Source: Desulfobacteraceae bacterium
Lineage (GTDB): Bacteria; Desulfobacterota; Desulfobacteria; Desulfobacterales; Desulfobacteraceae
Reading direction: 5' to 3'
DNA: 64,000 nucleotides
NCBI GenBank assembly: GCA_016743945.1
Contig: JADGFI010000021.1
Coordinates: 26,835-90,834, forward strand
The position numbers were made by a program, and so were the translations under genes. Under the pieces are notes generated by a model. That model was not told the DNA's origin. It did not search any database and saw only the letters and a list, made by a program, of their open reading frames with translations. Position 1 is the stretch's first letter. Each line of letters opens with the position of its first letter. Below, piece by piece: positions 1 through 8,845 of the stretch.

Positions 1-1641
1 AACAGGGGTCATTCCCATGACATAGGCGGCCATTTCCAATAGGGTTTGTTTGCGGAAAGGTTTTGGTAAAAAGCCTTTAAATCCTGCTGTTTTAAACCCC
101 TTTACAATCCCCGGAAAAGGAACAGCGCAGGCAATCCATTCAAAGGAAAATTCTTTGGGGGATAATTTTTCCAGAATGGTCCCAGAAGCTGGAGAGCTCG
201 GTTTTATTGATTTTCCAAAATCGACAATCCCCAGATCAAAGAGTTGAGCATCCGGGGTGGTGAAAAAAAAGGGAAGATTGTCCCAGGATTCTTGATGCAC
301 CACCATGCCGGCTCGCAATAGTTCATGGTTCAAAAGGTCAAAGGTTTCCTGGGTTGCGGTGGTGATAAGAACTTTTTTCCCTTTCAATCCTATCGGCCTG
401 ACCCGATCTCGTTTTCTGATTTCTCCCTTGGTCAGACTGGCTGTAAAATAAAAGACCGATCCCTTGGATTTTTGGGATTCAACCCATAAATCTCCCGCCA
501 TGCACTTGGCTATATTTTTACTGATGGCAAGTCCGAGACCTGTTCCCCCATACCGGTTGGTAATATCCTCTTCCGACTGGATAAAGGGTTTGAAAATAGT
601 ATCCAGCTCGTCAGGAGCAATACCGATGCCTGTATCGGTAACGCTGGTTAAAAGCATAACCGTTTTTGAATTTGTTTCTTGTGCGACTGTTTCTTGTGCA
701 TCGAGGGCCAGGGTAATCGATCCTTTCCGGGTGAATTTGACGGCATTTCCCAAAAGATTCAACAGCACCTGACGAAACCTGTGGGGATCTCCTTTGACCA
801 TCGCCGGAACCCTATCGGAAATGGAACAGGCCAACTCAACCTTTGATTCATCCACCTGGGGTCTGACCACATCAATGGTGTCAAAACACAAAATTTCCGG
901 ATCAAATTCAATGGTTTCCAAAGAAAGATTGCCCGATTCCACCTTGGAAAAATCCAGGATATCATTGACAACGGACAAGAGGGTATCGCAGGAAAGTCTG
1001 GCATTTTTTAAAAATGAAATTTGTTCCGTATTTAAAGGAGTATCCATCAGCATGTCCGCATACCCCACAATCCCGTTCAAGGGGGTTCGAATTTCATGAC
1101 TCATGGCGGCCAAAAAAAATGTTTTGGCCCGGGAGGCTTCTTTGGCCTCCATTGCATGATGGTTAGCTCTTTCAATGGCAGTGCACAATTTCTGGTTGGT
1201 CTGTTTCAGATTGAGCAGGGTGGTTTTTTCCCTGGCAATGCGAGAAATTTTTGCAAGGGTGGAGCTGATATTAAAGGGTTTGATCATATAATCAGCAGCA
1301 CCGGCATCCATAATATCCGCGTAGGAATAATCCGATGCATATCCGGTCATGATAATAAAATCAATGTCCGAAAATAAGGATTTAACCTTCTTGAGCAAGG
1401 CGATTCCATCCATCCCCGGCATGGAAATATCAGAAATAACCAAATCATAGAATTGCGTTTCATGGGCCTTGATCATCTCCAAAGCCGTGCTTGCATCCCG
1501 GGCTTGATCACAGAGATATCCGGCCCGGATAAGTGCCTTGGTCAAGAGTAATCTGACGCTGGCTTCATCATCTACGACCAAAATTTTTTGTATGGAAAAA
1601 TCCGGTTCTATAGAAAAGACGGGTTCTAGGAAGTTATTCAT
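1..1641 (-). CDS. Hybrid sensor histidine kinase/response regulator, C-terminus cut by window edge
   Basis: 547 codons are visible, open to base 1. Order of domains: a receiver domain at about residues 15-130 (acceptor Asp in a VISDISMPGMDG context), a coiled linker, a HisKA domain with phosphoacceptor His near residue 180 (SHEIRTPLNG), a HATPase domain ending in GTGLGLAISKN (around 380), then a second receiver domain running off the window, with its conserved Lys in LPKPF. No membrane segment or signal peptide is seen, so it should be a cytoplasmic phosphorelay protein taking input through its N-terminal receiver. The ATG at 1641 lies inside the end of efp (8-base overlap, GTGAATGAATAAC context), with AAAGGG just upstream, so it is probably translated from the efp transcript. 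The second receiver has a weakly conserved acceptor region. Signal and targets are unknown. Confidence 0.88.
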   Translation of the reverse strand, partial: MNNFLEPVFSIEPDFSIQKILVVDDEASVRLLLTKALIRAGYLCDQARDASTALEMIKAHETQFYDLVISDISMPGMDGIALLKKVKSLFSDIDFIIMTGYASDYSYADIMDAGAADYMIKPFNISSTLAKISRIAREKTTLLNLKQTNQKLCTAIERANHHAMEAKEASRAKTFFLAAMSHEIRTPLNGIVGYADMLMDTPLNTEQISFLKNARLSCDTLLSVVNDILDFSKVESGNLSLETIEFDPEILCFDTIDVVRPQVDESKVELACSISDRVPAMVKGDPHRFRQVLLNLLGNAVKFTRKGSITLALDAQETVAQETNSKTVMLLTSVTDTGIGIAPDELDTIFKPFIQSEEDITNRYGGTGLGLAISKNIAKCMAGDLWVESQKSKGSVFYFTASLTKGEIRKRDRVRPIGLKGKKVLITTATQETFDLLNHELLRAGMVVHQESWDNLPFFFTTPDAQLFDLGIVDFGKSIKPSSPASGTILEKLSPKEFSFEWIACAVPFPGIVKGFKTAGFKGFLPKPFRKQTLLEMAAYVMGMTPV

Positions 1642-2197
1642 TCACCCTTTCAACATATTCCCGGGTTCTTGTATCAATTTTCACCATCTGTCCCTGGTCA
1701 ATAAAAGGGGGAACTTGAACTTCAAACCCTGTTTCAAGAACGGCAGGCTTTGTACTTCCCGTTGCCGTATCTCCTTTTGCCCAGGGCTCTGCAACGGTCA
1801 CCACAAGATTAATAAAGTTGGGAAGGGTTACCCCAATGGCCTGGCCATTGTGCAAAAGAACGGTGCAAACGGTGTTGTCTTTTAATAGATCAGTGGCATC
1901 CCCCAATTGTTCTTTGGTCAAAAAAATCTGTTCATAATTGGAGGTGTGCATAAAACAATAGGCATCCTTGTCTGAATACAGGTATTCCATTTCCTGTTCT
2001 TCAAGGTCTGCTCGCTCAAACTTGTCACCGGACCGGTACGTCCGTTCGAAAAGGTTGCCCGTGATCATATTTTTGAGTTTACACTTATAAAGGGATTGGC
2101 CTTTACCTGGTTTTTTGAACTCAAACCCAACAACGACATAGGGATCTCCATCAATTTCAAATTTTAGGCCTTTTCTTAGGTCACTGGCTAGATACAT
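1634..2197 (-). CDS. efp: Translation elongation factor P
   Basis: EF-P binds the ribosome between the P and E sites and relieves stalling at polyproline stretches. The 187-aa product has the family's usual length and three-domain layout. The loop carrying the modifiable lysine reads KKPGKGQ, with Lys32 counted from the chosen start; in E. coli the equivalent lysine is beta-lysylated by EpmA, but no epmA is in this window. Start choice: the reading frame also opens at a TTG at 2200, but AGGAG lies 6 bases before the ATG at 2197 and only 3 before the TTG, so the ATG is preferred. The gene is divergent from guaA and overlaps the downstream hybrid kinase by 8 bases. Confidence 0.96.
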   Translation of the reverse strand: MYLASDLRKGLKFEIDGDPYVVVGFEFKKPGKGQSLYKCKLKNMITGNLFERTYRSGDKFERADLEEQEMEYLYSDKDAYCFMHTSNYEQIFLTKEQLGDATDLLKDNTVCTVLLHNGQAIGVTLPNFINLVVTVAEPWAKGDTATGSTKPAVLETGFEVQVPPFIDQGQMVKIDTRTREYVERVNE

Positions 2198-2264
2198 CAA
2201 TTACTCCTGGTCTAATATAATTTATTTAAACATACCTGGGTACAATATTTTACGAATTGTCCCT

Positions 2265-2293
2265 AATAAACCACAATAACGGTTTCTTGGCAA
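2265..2293 (-). promoter_or_regulatory. Candidate sigma70 promoter for efp
   Basis: On the minus strand TTGCCA (2288-2293) and TTTATT (2265-2270) are 17 bases apart, about 70 bases before the efp start, in the 180-base divergent gap with guaA. The -10 matches consensus at only four of six positions. Confidence 0.3.
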
Positions 2294-2377
2294 GATCCAG
2301 ATAAAAACAACTTGCTTTTTTATCCATATTATAGGAAATAATAGGATTTAAATATAAAAACTATTTAGGACATACTT

Positions 2378-3907
2378 ATGATAATTGTTATTGATTTTGG
2401 GTCACAGTTCAACCAACTGATTGCCAGACGCGTCAGGGAAAACGGGGTTTATTGTCAGGTTGAGCCTGCTGACATTTCCATTGAAAAAATCAAGGAAATG
2501 AATCCTGTGGGCATTATTCTTTCAGGGGGACCCTCTTCCATCTATGAAGAAAACAGCCCCTCCATTGACACCTCTATTTTTGACCTGGGCATCCCTGTCT
2601 TGGGTATCTGTTACGGAATGCACTTCATGGTCCATGCCCTGGGCGGCAGCATTAAACGAGCTGAAAAAAGAGAATATGGATTTGCCGAGTTAATCGTGCG
2701 AGAGGAAAAACCGCTTTTTACAAACATGGAACCCAGGTTTCAATGCTGGATGAGCCACGGAGATTCCGCCAAGGAACTGCCCAAGGGATTTGTGGTAACG
2801 GCCTCCACCGAAAATACCGATATTGCAGCCATTGCAAACCATAACAAAAAATTTTACGGACTTCAACTTCATCCGGAAGTTGAACATTCGGTGAATGGAT
2901 CTCGAATGATCCGCCACTTTTTATTTGACGTATGCAAGTGTGAGAAGAACTGGACAATGAAATCCTTTTCCGATGGGGCCATTGCCCAGATAAAGGGTGC
3001 TGTTGGAGATAAAAAAGTGATCATGGGTCTTTCCGGCGGTGTGGATTCATCGGTTGCCGCCACCCTGATTCACAAAGCAATTGGGAAAAACCTCTATTGC
3101 ATATTTGTGGATAACGGTCTGCTACGGCAAAATGAACGAAAGAATCTTGAAGAAAGCCTGACTGCCAACCTGGATATGAACATCAAATTTGTGGATGCAA
3201 GACAGATGTTTTTGACGGCCTTAAAAGATGTTACCGACCCTGAAACCAAACGTAAAATTATTGGGAATCTCTTTATTGAAGTCTTTGATGCAGAGGCCAA
3301 AAAAATTGATGGGGCTCAGTTTCTCGGCCAGGGGACCTTGTATCCGGATATCATTGAGTCCAAATCCGCTTTTGGGGGTCCTACTTCCATCATCAAATCC
3401 CACCATAACGTGGGGGGGCTTCCCGAAAAAATGAACCTCAAACTCATCGAGCCATTGCAGCTTCTCTTTAAGGATGAAGTACGTAAACTTGGGTTAGAAC
3501 TGGGTATCAATGAAGAATTGATCTGGCGGCAACCCTTTCCCGGTCCAGGACTTGCCATTCGGATCATGGGAAATATTACAGAAGAGCGGCTCAATATTCT
3601 TAGAAAAGCCGATACCATCCTCTTGGAAGAGATTCGGGCAGCGGGTTTTTACAGAAAACTCTGGCAGTCCTTTGCCGTGCTTTTACCCATTAAAAGCGTT
3701 GGGGTCATGGGAGATAAAAGAACCTTTGGCAATTGTATTGCCATCCGTGCTGTCACCAGCAATGATGCCATGACAGCCGACTGGGCAAAATTACCCCACG
3801 ATCTGTTGGGTAAGATATCCAATAGAATCAGCAATGAAGTTGACAATATTAACCGGGTTGTCCTAGATATAACGTCCAAACCGCCGGGTACCATTGAATG
3901 GGAATAG
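2378..3907 (+). CDS. guaA: GMP synthase (glutamine-hydrolysing)
   Basis: Converts XMP, ATP and glutamine to GMP, the last step of guanine nucleotide synthesis. The 509-aa protein has an N-terminal class I glutamine amidotransferase domain (nucleophile Cys78 in GICYGMH; His165 and Glu167 in LHPEVEH), an ATP pyrophosphatase domain with P-loop SGGVDSS at 219-225, and the conserved dimerisation domain ending in ITSKPPGTIEWE. Length is typical. The ATG at 2378 has AGGA 8 bases upstream. It leads a plus-strand run with two uncharacterised genes (gap of 27 bases to the next). guaB is not nearby. Confidence 0.97.
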   Translation: MIIVIDFGSQFNQLIARRVRENGVYCQVEPADISIEKIKEMNPVGIILSGGPSSIYEENSPSIDTSIFDLGIPVLGICYGMHFMVHALGGSIKRAEKREYGFAELIVREEKPLFTNMEPRFQCWMSHGDSAKELPKGFVVTASTENTDIAAIANHNKKFYGLQLHPEVEHSVNGSRMIRHFLFDVCKCEKNWTMKSFSDGAIAQIKGAVGDKKVIMGLSGGVDSSVAATLIHKAIGKNLYCIFVDNGLLRQNERKNLEESLTANLDMNIKFVDARQMFLTALKDVTDPETKRKIIGNLFIEVFDAEAKKIDGAQFLGQGTLYPDIIESKSAFGGPTSIIKSHHNVGGLPEKMNLKLIEPLQLLFKDEVRKLGLELGINEELIWRQPFPGPGLAIRIMGNITEERLNILRKADTILLEEIRAAGFYRKLWQSFAVLLPIKSVGVMGDKRTFGNCIAIRAVTSNDAMTADWAKLPHDLLGKISNRISNEVDNINRVVLDITSKPPGTIEWE

Positions 3908-3934
3908 ATAGGCTAAAAACAGGAACAATTCGCC

Positions 3935-4864
3935 ATGGATAACCTTGAAAATTTCAAAAATGACCCCTTAAATATTCCTGACATAGATGATGAGCAAAGC
4001 CTACAATCTTCAGCGTACCACCAGGAAATTAATACCCTGAAGATTGAAAAATTATCCAACAGGGTTACCATCATCTCAGTGATCATTCCCTGCCTGATCT
4101 GCGCCATTCTCGTATTTATTTACCTGGATATGAAAGAGCGGGTCGTGGATGTGGATGTGACCAAAAAACTCCAGGTTGAAAAAATGGCCCGGCAGATAGA
4201 AGAAAAATTAAACTCCCTTGATCTGCGGATTGCCAAAAACAAGTTTGACTTTGATCAGCAACTGCCCCCGCTGGCTAAAAAAGAACAAGCCCTGGAAAAT
4301 CAGGTGGCCAAAATGTCTGTTTCAAAAGCAAACGTTAAAACCATCAAAGCAGATATGGCTGCCCTGGAAAAAAAAATCAAAAGAAATGCCGGGCAAGACA
4401 AGAAAACCCTTGTTGCCATGGAAGCCGCCAATCTGAAGATGCTGGCTACCACCACACAAAACAATACCCAATTTGAAGAAAAAACCAGTCAAATCAAACA
4501 AGAAATAACGCTTTTTACGGAAGAATTTGATGCAAGACTATTGGAACTTTTAGCCTATGAAGAACAGATCGGGCAGCTAAGGAAAACCACCAGTCTTCTT
4601 GATAAACGTCTAAAAGAGATGGAACTGGATGGACTTTCAAAAAAAGCGCTGGATAAACGGTTCAACCAGCTTCAACACGCGTTGGAAACGCTGATTCATG
4701 ATTTGGAGACAAAGCTGGAACAAAAGATATCCGGTACCCCGCCACCTGTAAAAAAAGTTGCGAATAGTCTGGAAAAAAAGAGCGCTTCGGACACCAAGCC
4801 TGTTCCCCTGCTTGATACTGACATCAATTCAGAGAAAATATCAGAAAAAACCTTGACCGAATAG
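3935..4864 (+). CDS. Uncharacterised single-pass membrane protein with long coiled coil
   Basis: No family recognised. The 309-aa protein has a hydrophilic N-terminus of about 43 residues, one membrane segment at roughly 44-65, then heptad-like charged sequence from about 70 to 265 typical of an extended coiled coil, and a low-complexity tail with a TPPPV stretch. The layout suggests an inner-membrane anchor with a coiled-coil stalk, probably outside the cytoplasm, but topology is inferred only. It starts 27 bases after guaA and ends 3 bases before the next gene, so it is likely co-expressed with the following uncharacterised protein and the two may work together. Confidence 0.75.
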   Translation: MDNLENFKNDPLNIPDIDDEQSLQSSAYHQEINTLKIEKLSNRVTIISVIIPCLICAILVFIYLDMKERVVDVDVTKKLQVEKMARQIEEKLNSLDLRIAKNKFDFDQQLPPLAKKEQALENQVAKMSVSKANVKTIKADMAALEKKIKRNAGQDKKTLVAMEAANLKMLATTTQNNTQFEEKTSQIKQEITLFTEEFDARLLELLAYEEQIGQLRKTTSLLDKRLKEMELDGLSKKALDKRFNQLQHALETLIHDLETKLEQKISGTPPPVKKVANSLEKKSASDTKPVPLLDTDINSEKISEKTLTE

Positions 4865-4867
4865 GAG

Positions 4868-6472
4868 ATGAAAGCACCCCAGTCCATTGTCCATACACAG
4901 ACCCAGCTGCTAAATCAGAAACTTGATTTTTCCGCCTGCTATATGGCCGTTCAATACCTGATCACCGTAATGGAATCCTTTCCGGAATCCATTACAGATC
5001 AGACCCTTGACGCCCTGGTTCTTTTGATAGAATCCAACCGATTTGATTCCCAGAAACAGGTATTGTTTTTATATTCAGAAGCGGCTTCGGCCCTGATCCA
5101 CATGGCTCAAAGATCCTGGATACCGGTTACAAGAAGAATCATACCCCAACTCCAGAAAATATTGATTTCAAGCAAAGGAAAACGACAAAGGGCAGTTGCC
5201 CAGGCCCTTGGAAAACTACCGGTCCAGCTTCCCCCCCTCCTTTTTCCCCCTGTTCATGTCCCTCTCCCTTTGGAAATTTCCCTTGAGTTGCTCTTCTCTT
5301 GTTTCAAGAAGATTGATCCGTCGTCCATCAAATGGCAGGGGAGAAGCCTTGTTGCCCAGACCCGTGACAATGAAATGGGCATTATCAAATTTGCACGAAC
5401 AAAGGCCAATATTGCACAACTTGTCAATGAAGTTCTCTGGATGGATTTTTTGCAACACCATCCGCCCTGTCCTAGTGCTAAATTTCATATCCCCTGCCCT
5501 GTCAGGGTCGAGGGCTATTATTTATTTAACATTACCCCTTCGCCAGGCAGTCTTTTTCCCGGCGATCTTTTAAAAAAACCGGAATTTAATCTTCAACCCA
5601 TTGCCATTGCATATCAAGCCCATGCCAATTACTTTGAATACCCCAATGAAGATGTCCTGGAAAAAAACCTTTCCATTGACCGGATAAAAGAAATTTTTTT
5701 TAGAAATGCACGTCTGCTTGGGAACCTGACATCCAAAGGAATCATTCACACCGCCTTGATTCCTTTGTTTCACAACAGGGTGCAACAGGGAAGACGCAAC
5801 GACAATGGTGCCTATCTCTGGGAACATGGGGGACGCCTGGATCAATGGCTGGACTCCTGTCGATATCCTAACTTTGCCGCCTCGGGACTGAGGGATTTTG
5901 AACATCTGGTAAAAATAAATGACACCAGATCCCTGGGCCATTACATTGGAGAGCATATCTTAAGTTTTGTTCTGGTAATCGGCAGTTATTTTAGAAACAA
6001 AGCCCCTTCAAAAAGAGGAAAAAAAGAGTGCCACCCCCCCTGTGATACCCGGGATCTTTTTGACAGGGACCTGTTTTCTGAATTGATACGAGGCGTTATT
6101 GAACACTACTACGAGGGCATTGTCGGTCAAAAGCCACGCCCCCGTCTATTTCTTGGTTTGTCTGGGTTGATTGACTCACTCATTGAACGAATGGGGGTGG
6201 ATGAAAATATGGAAGAAATACTTCGGATTCAGGATCAACAGACCATGAGTGAAACAGGTTTTACTCAATTTCTCATGGGAAGAGGCATAAAACAGACCCG
6301 TCAATATCTCCAGGGAGAAAAGGATATTGTCCTGATAACAGGCCCCCATCTGGGTGGCTTTAGCCAGCCCATATCCGTCCCTGATCTGATTGAATTTCTT
6401 TTTTGCCTTTCTTCCCTATGTGTCTCGGACCGCTATCTCATGGAAAACGCCTTGAAACTCGAAGAAAATTAG
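4868..6472 (+). CDS. Uncharacterised protein with possible kinase-like (SidJ-related pseudokinase) fold
   Basis: A 534-aa soluble protein. Residues 20-120 look helical and repeat-like. From about 155 the sequence can be read as a protein-kinase fold: Lys174 in GIIKFAR like the beta3 lysine, Glu188 in a following helix, His294 in GIIHTALIPLFHN like a catalytic loop, and Asp343 in RDFEHL where DFG would stand. I recall an annotation class 'SidJ-related pseudokinase' in Desulfobacterota that this may match, but cannot confirm it by search. SidJ-type proteins are calmodulin-dependent glutamylases in Legionella; that activity should not be assumed here. The ATG is 3 bases after the coiled-coil membrane gene, implying translational coupling and a shared role. 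Confidence 0.6.
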   Translation: MKAPQSIVHTQTQLLNQKLDFSACYMAVQYLITVMESFPESITDQTLDALVLLIESNRFDSQKQVLFLYSEAASALIHMAQRSWIPVTRRIIPQLQKILISSKGKRQRAVAQALGKLPVQLPPLLFPPVHVPLPLEISLELLFSCFKKIDPSSIKWQGRSLVAQTRDNEMGIIKFARTKANIAQLVNEVLWMDFLQHHPPCPSAKFHIPCPVRVEGYYLFNITPSPGSLFPGDLLKKPEFNLQPIAIAYQAHANYFEYPNEDVLEKNLSIDRIKEIFFRNARLLGNLTSKGIIHTALIPLFHNRVQQGRRNDNGAYLWEHGGRLDQWLDSCRYPNFAASGLRDFEHLVKINDTRSLGHYIGEHILSFVLVIGSYFRNKAPSKRGKKECHPPCDTRDLFDRDLFSELIRGVIEHYYEGIVGQKPRPRLFLGLSGLIDSLIERMGVDENMEEILRIQDQQTMSETGFTQFLMGRGIKQTRQYLQGEKDIVLITGPHLGGFSQPISVPDLIEFLFCLSSLCVSDRYLMENALKLEEN

Positions 6473-6518
6473 GGTATATTATAACTTCCCATGGGTAGCT
6501 AATTAAAAAGGAATAAAC

Positions 6519-6710
6519 ATGTCCAAACAACATCCTGAATGCCCGCTATATAATCACGCCACCTGCAAGGAACTACACAACCCCAAAGTATGTGCTATTA
6601 TCCGGGAAGACAAGACCTGTTTTAAGAAACAGCAAAAGGTAAAAAAAGAACTGGCTGACGAGACAAAGCAGGAGGTCAGCGGATCAGCAGCCTGTCACCC
6701 GGATGAATAA
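6519..6710 (+). CDS. Small cysteine-rich protein, function unknown
   Basis: A 63-aa hydrophilic protein with five cysteines (Cys8, 16, 25, 34 and 59); the first four are spaced eight to nine residues apart, which could bind metal or form disulfides. No signal peptide. AAGGA stands 7 bases before the ATG. Its last 35 bases overlap the 3' end of the convergent lytic transglycosylase gene. It follows the pseudokinase-like gene by 46 bases and could be in the guaA run. No family recognised. Confidence 0.6.
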   Translation: MSKQHPECPLYNHATCKELHNPKVCAIIREDKTCFKKQQKVKKELADETKQEVSGSAACHPDE

Positions 6711-7776
6711 CCTTTTTAAATGAAAAATTGTTTAACCGCAGCAGGGAAACCAAGGTCATCTCATGTTGTTGCGCAATGCGGGTAAGGCTTTCACCGGGCT
6801 GGACCACATGGAATTTTGTCGTATATTTTTTGGAGCTCGCTGATAATAATTTAGAAAACCGCTCCTTAAATCCCTTCTCTTTTCCATCTGGAATCAATAG
6901 GGTGATTTTCCCGGAATCAAGATGATACCCTCTGATTTCAGGATTCATGTCTTTGATGGTTTTAAAGGGGATAAGGGCTGCCTTGGCAATCATTACAATG
7001 GGAATTTGGGCATTCGAATTAAAATTAATCTTTGAAAAACGAAACGCTGGATAAAGATCAGTTTCTTTCAAGAAAAATCCATATTTTTCAGGCTGTTCCA
7101 AGATCATTTTAACAGCAATAATTTTAAATACATACTGCTGGGTTTCCAAAGGAAGATAAAGGGAAAAAAAGTCCCTGTTTTCCTGGGTCTCTATTTGTGT
7201 ATTTAATCCAAATTCTCCCATATTATAGGCCGCGAGGGCAAGCAGGTATGAGTCGAATTCTGCGTTCAATTTTTTTAAGTAAGAACAGGCAGCCAGGGTG
7301 GATTTGAAAATATTCCTTCGTTCATCAATCGTGTCATCGATTCTTAATCCATATCGTTTACCCGTATCTTTTAAAAACTGCCAATACCCAATAGCCCCTT
7401 TTGAAGATGCGCTGTGGGGTCTTAGGGCACTTTCGACAACAGGGACATATTTTAAGTCCAGGGGCAAGTTTTCCTGTTTCAAAATTTTTTCAATTATAGA
7501 AAAATACCGGGCAGAACGTTTCATCCACAGGATAACCTGGGGTCTGTTATGGACGGCTAAAAGGACTTCTTTTTCCAGGCGCTGGCGGATTCCCAAAATC
7601 TCATGGGGGATCTTGATTTCACAAAATTGTATCTCACCTGAAAATTGAATGCTGTCCATCAAAGAAGGAATCGTGTTTGTTTGGAAGTCACCCGCCCGCA
7701 CCTCTTGGCAACTTGAGGGAAGCGCGAAGACAATAAACGAAAATACAATAAAAAATATTAACCTATACCTTATCAT
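6676..7776 (-). CDS. Periplasmic lytic murein transglycosylase with LysM domain (MltD-like)
   Basis: Expected to cleave the beta-1,4 bond between MurNAc and GlcNAc in peptidoglycan. With the start used here it is 366 aa: an N-terminal hydrophobic signal (residues 5-21), an SLT domain with catalytic Glu115 in VVESALRPHSASSKGAIG and the AAYNMGEFG helix, and one C-terminal LysM repeat (about 318-366, VVQPGESLTRIAQQ) for glycan binding. The frame is open to 7833, but the ATG at 7776 has AGGAG 5 bases upstream and puts the signal peptide at the N-terminus. Only one LysM is present, fewer than in E. coli MltD. A Cys follows the signal but the preceding residues are a poor lipobox. Confidence 0.9.
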   Translation of the reverse strand: MIRYRLIFFIVFSFIVFALPSSCQEVRAGDFQTNTIPSLMDSIQFSGEIQFCEIKIPHEILGIRQRLEKEVLLAVHNRPQVILWMKRSARYFSIIEKILKQENLPLDLKYVPVVESALRPHSASSKGAIGYWQFLKDTGKRYGLRIDDTIDERRNIFKSTLAACSYLKKLNAEFDSYLLALAAYNMGEFGLNTQIETQENRDFFSLYLPLETQQYVFKIIAVKMILEQPEKYGFFLKETDLYPAFRFSKINFNSNAQIPIVMIAKAALIPFKTIKDMNPEIRGYHLDSGKITLLIPDGKEKGFKERFSKLLSASSKKYTTKFHVVQPGESLTRIAQQHEMTLVSLLRLNNFSFKKVIHPGDRLLIR

Positions 7777-7917
7777 ATAGACTCCTGATTTTTCAAATAA
7801 CCAAGGCCGGAGCATGGTATTTGCTCTCGCCACAACGAAAAATGAAACTCTTATAATTGCAATGTCTTGGCCAAAGTTTCGTATAAATGGGGTCGATAAT
7901 CAGGGCAAATCGTATGT

Positions 7918-8394
7918 TTAGCCCATAAAATCCATCAGCTTACCAGTTGTCTGGCGAAGTCTCTGGCTCATAAGCTTGGAAATTTTCCACAATAATTGAA
8001 CGCCGAGCTTGGGGTCGTCTTCGGTCAATTTAATCAAGGATTTTTCTCCGATGAAAAAAATAATGGTTTCTTCTGCGGCAATACCCGAGGCAGATCTTGG
8101 TTCACCATCAATGAGGGCCATTTCTCCAAATGTCTGGGAGCTTTTCATGATGCCGATCTTGCTATTTCCCTTTATAATCTCTATGGAACCTTTGACAATG
8201 ATACCCAGGCTTCTTTCATTCGCCCCTTCTTTAAAGACAACCGCACCTCGTTTGGCTCTGACCGGTTCAATATACTGGCAAATCTTGCAGATATGATCCC
8301 AGGAAAATTCACCAGCCCATCTGGTCTTTTCAAGGACCTGTGCATATTTTGCATACCGTTCAAGATCAAGTTTTTGATTTGTTTCTGTAGGCAT
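7918..8394 (-). CDS. Cyclic nucleotide-binding domain protein without DNA-binding domain
   Basis: A 158-aa protein made almost wholly of one Crp-type cNMP-binding domain: the beta roll with KRGAVVFKEG and the phosphate-binding cassette FGEMALIDGEPRSASGIA. No helix-turn-helix follows, so it is not a classical Crp/Fnr regulator; such stand-alone domains often act as sensors or partner subunits. The frame extends to a TTG at 8412, but AAGGA lies 5 bases before the ATG at 8394. The Arg after the Pro in the cassette is kept, so cyclic nucleotide binding is plausible. Neighbours give no clear hint of its target. Confidence 0.83.
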   Translation of the reverse strand: MPTETNQKLDLERYAKYAQVLEKTRWAGEFSWDHICKICQYIEPVRAKRGAVVFKEGANERSLGIIVKGSIEIIKGNSKIGIMKSSQTFGEMALIDGEPRSASGIAAEETIIFFIGEKSLIKLTEDDPKLGVQLLWKISKLMSQRLRQTTGKLMDFMG

Positions 8395-8482
8395 TATAAT
8401 CCTTTGAACCAAGGTGTGTACCTATAATTTTAAGGATTTCGCCCAAGATTGTCAATGATGAAGTCAGATAAAAGGGTCTGTC

Positions 8483-8644
8483 TTATTCTGTGATAATAAA
8501 TTCGTCTAATTTTTGAAAAAGTTCATCAGGCCATTGGTCAGCCGTTAAAAAAAGTTGTTTTTCTTCCGAAGAAAGGCAGTCTCGAATTGCAGGAGGCAAG
8601 CTATCAAAAGCCTTTTGTCTTTCCTTTAGTATTTTTTTGTCCAT
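8483..8644 (-). CDS. Small hypothetical protein (53 aa)
   Basis: Reading 8644 to 8483 on the minus strand gives a 53-aa acidic, helical-looking protein (MDKKILKERQKAFDSLPP at the start, ending LDEFIITE). Codon use resembles the neighbours. An AAGGA is present but about 12 bases from the ATG, so the start signal is weak. No family recognised. It lies between the cNMP-binding gene and the ppiD-like promoter. Confidence 0.45.
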   Translation of the reverse strand: MDKKILKERQKAFDSLPPAIRDCLSSEEKQLFLTADQWPDELFQKLDEFIITE

Positions 8645-8767
8645 AATTATTGTTTATCCTTAATAGTTTGTAAACCAACCTTAATTTATAAAGGAATATA
8701 TATACGAAAAATCAAAGAAGGTAAACTGATTTGGATTTTGAATTAATAAAAAAGAAATAATAATATG

Positions 8768-8797
8768 TTGACACACAGATTTATGAAACGATATTAT
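8768..8797 (+). promoter_or_regulatory. Sigma70-type promoter for the ppiD-like gene
   Basis: TTGACA (8768-8773) is a perfect -35, followed after 18 bases by TATTAT (8792-8797), a five-of-six -10. Transcription would begin near 8804, about 40 bases before the ATG at 8846. Confidence 0.65.
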
Positions 8798-8845
8798 GGA
8801 ATGTTTTTTTATTGATTTTATTATTGGAGAACTAAGGAGAAAGCA

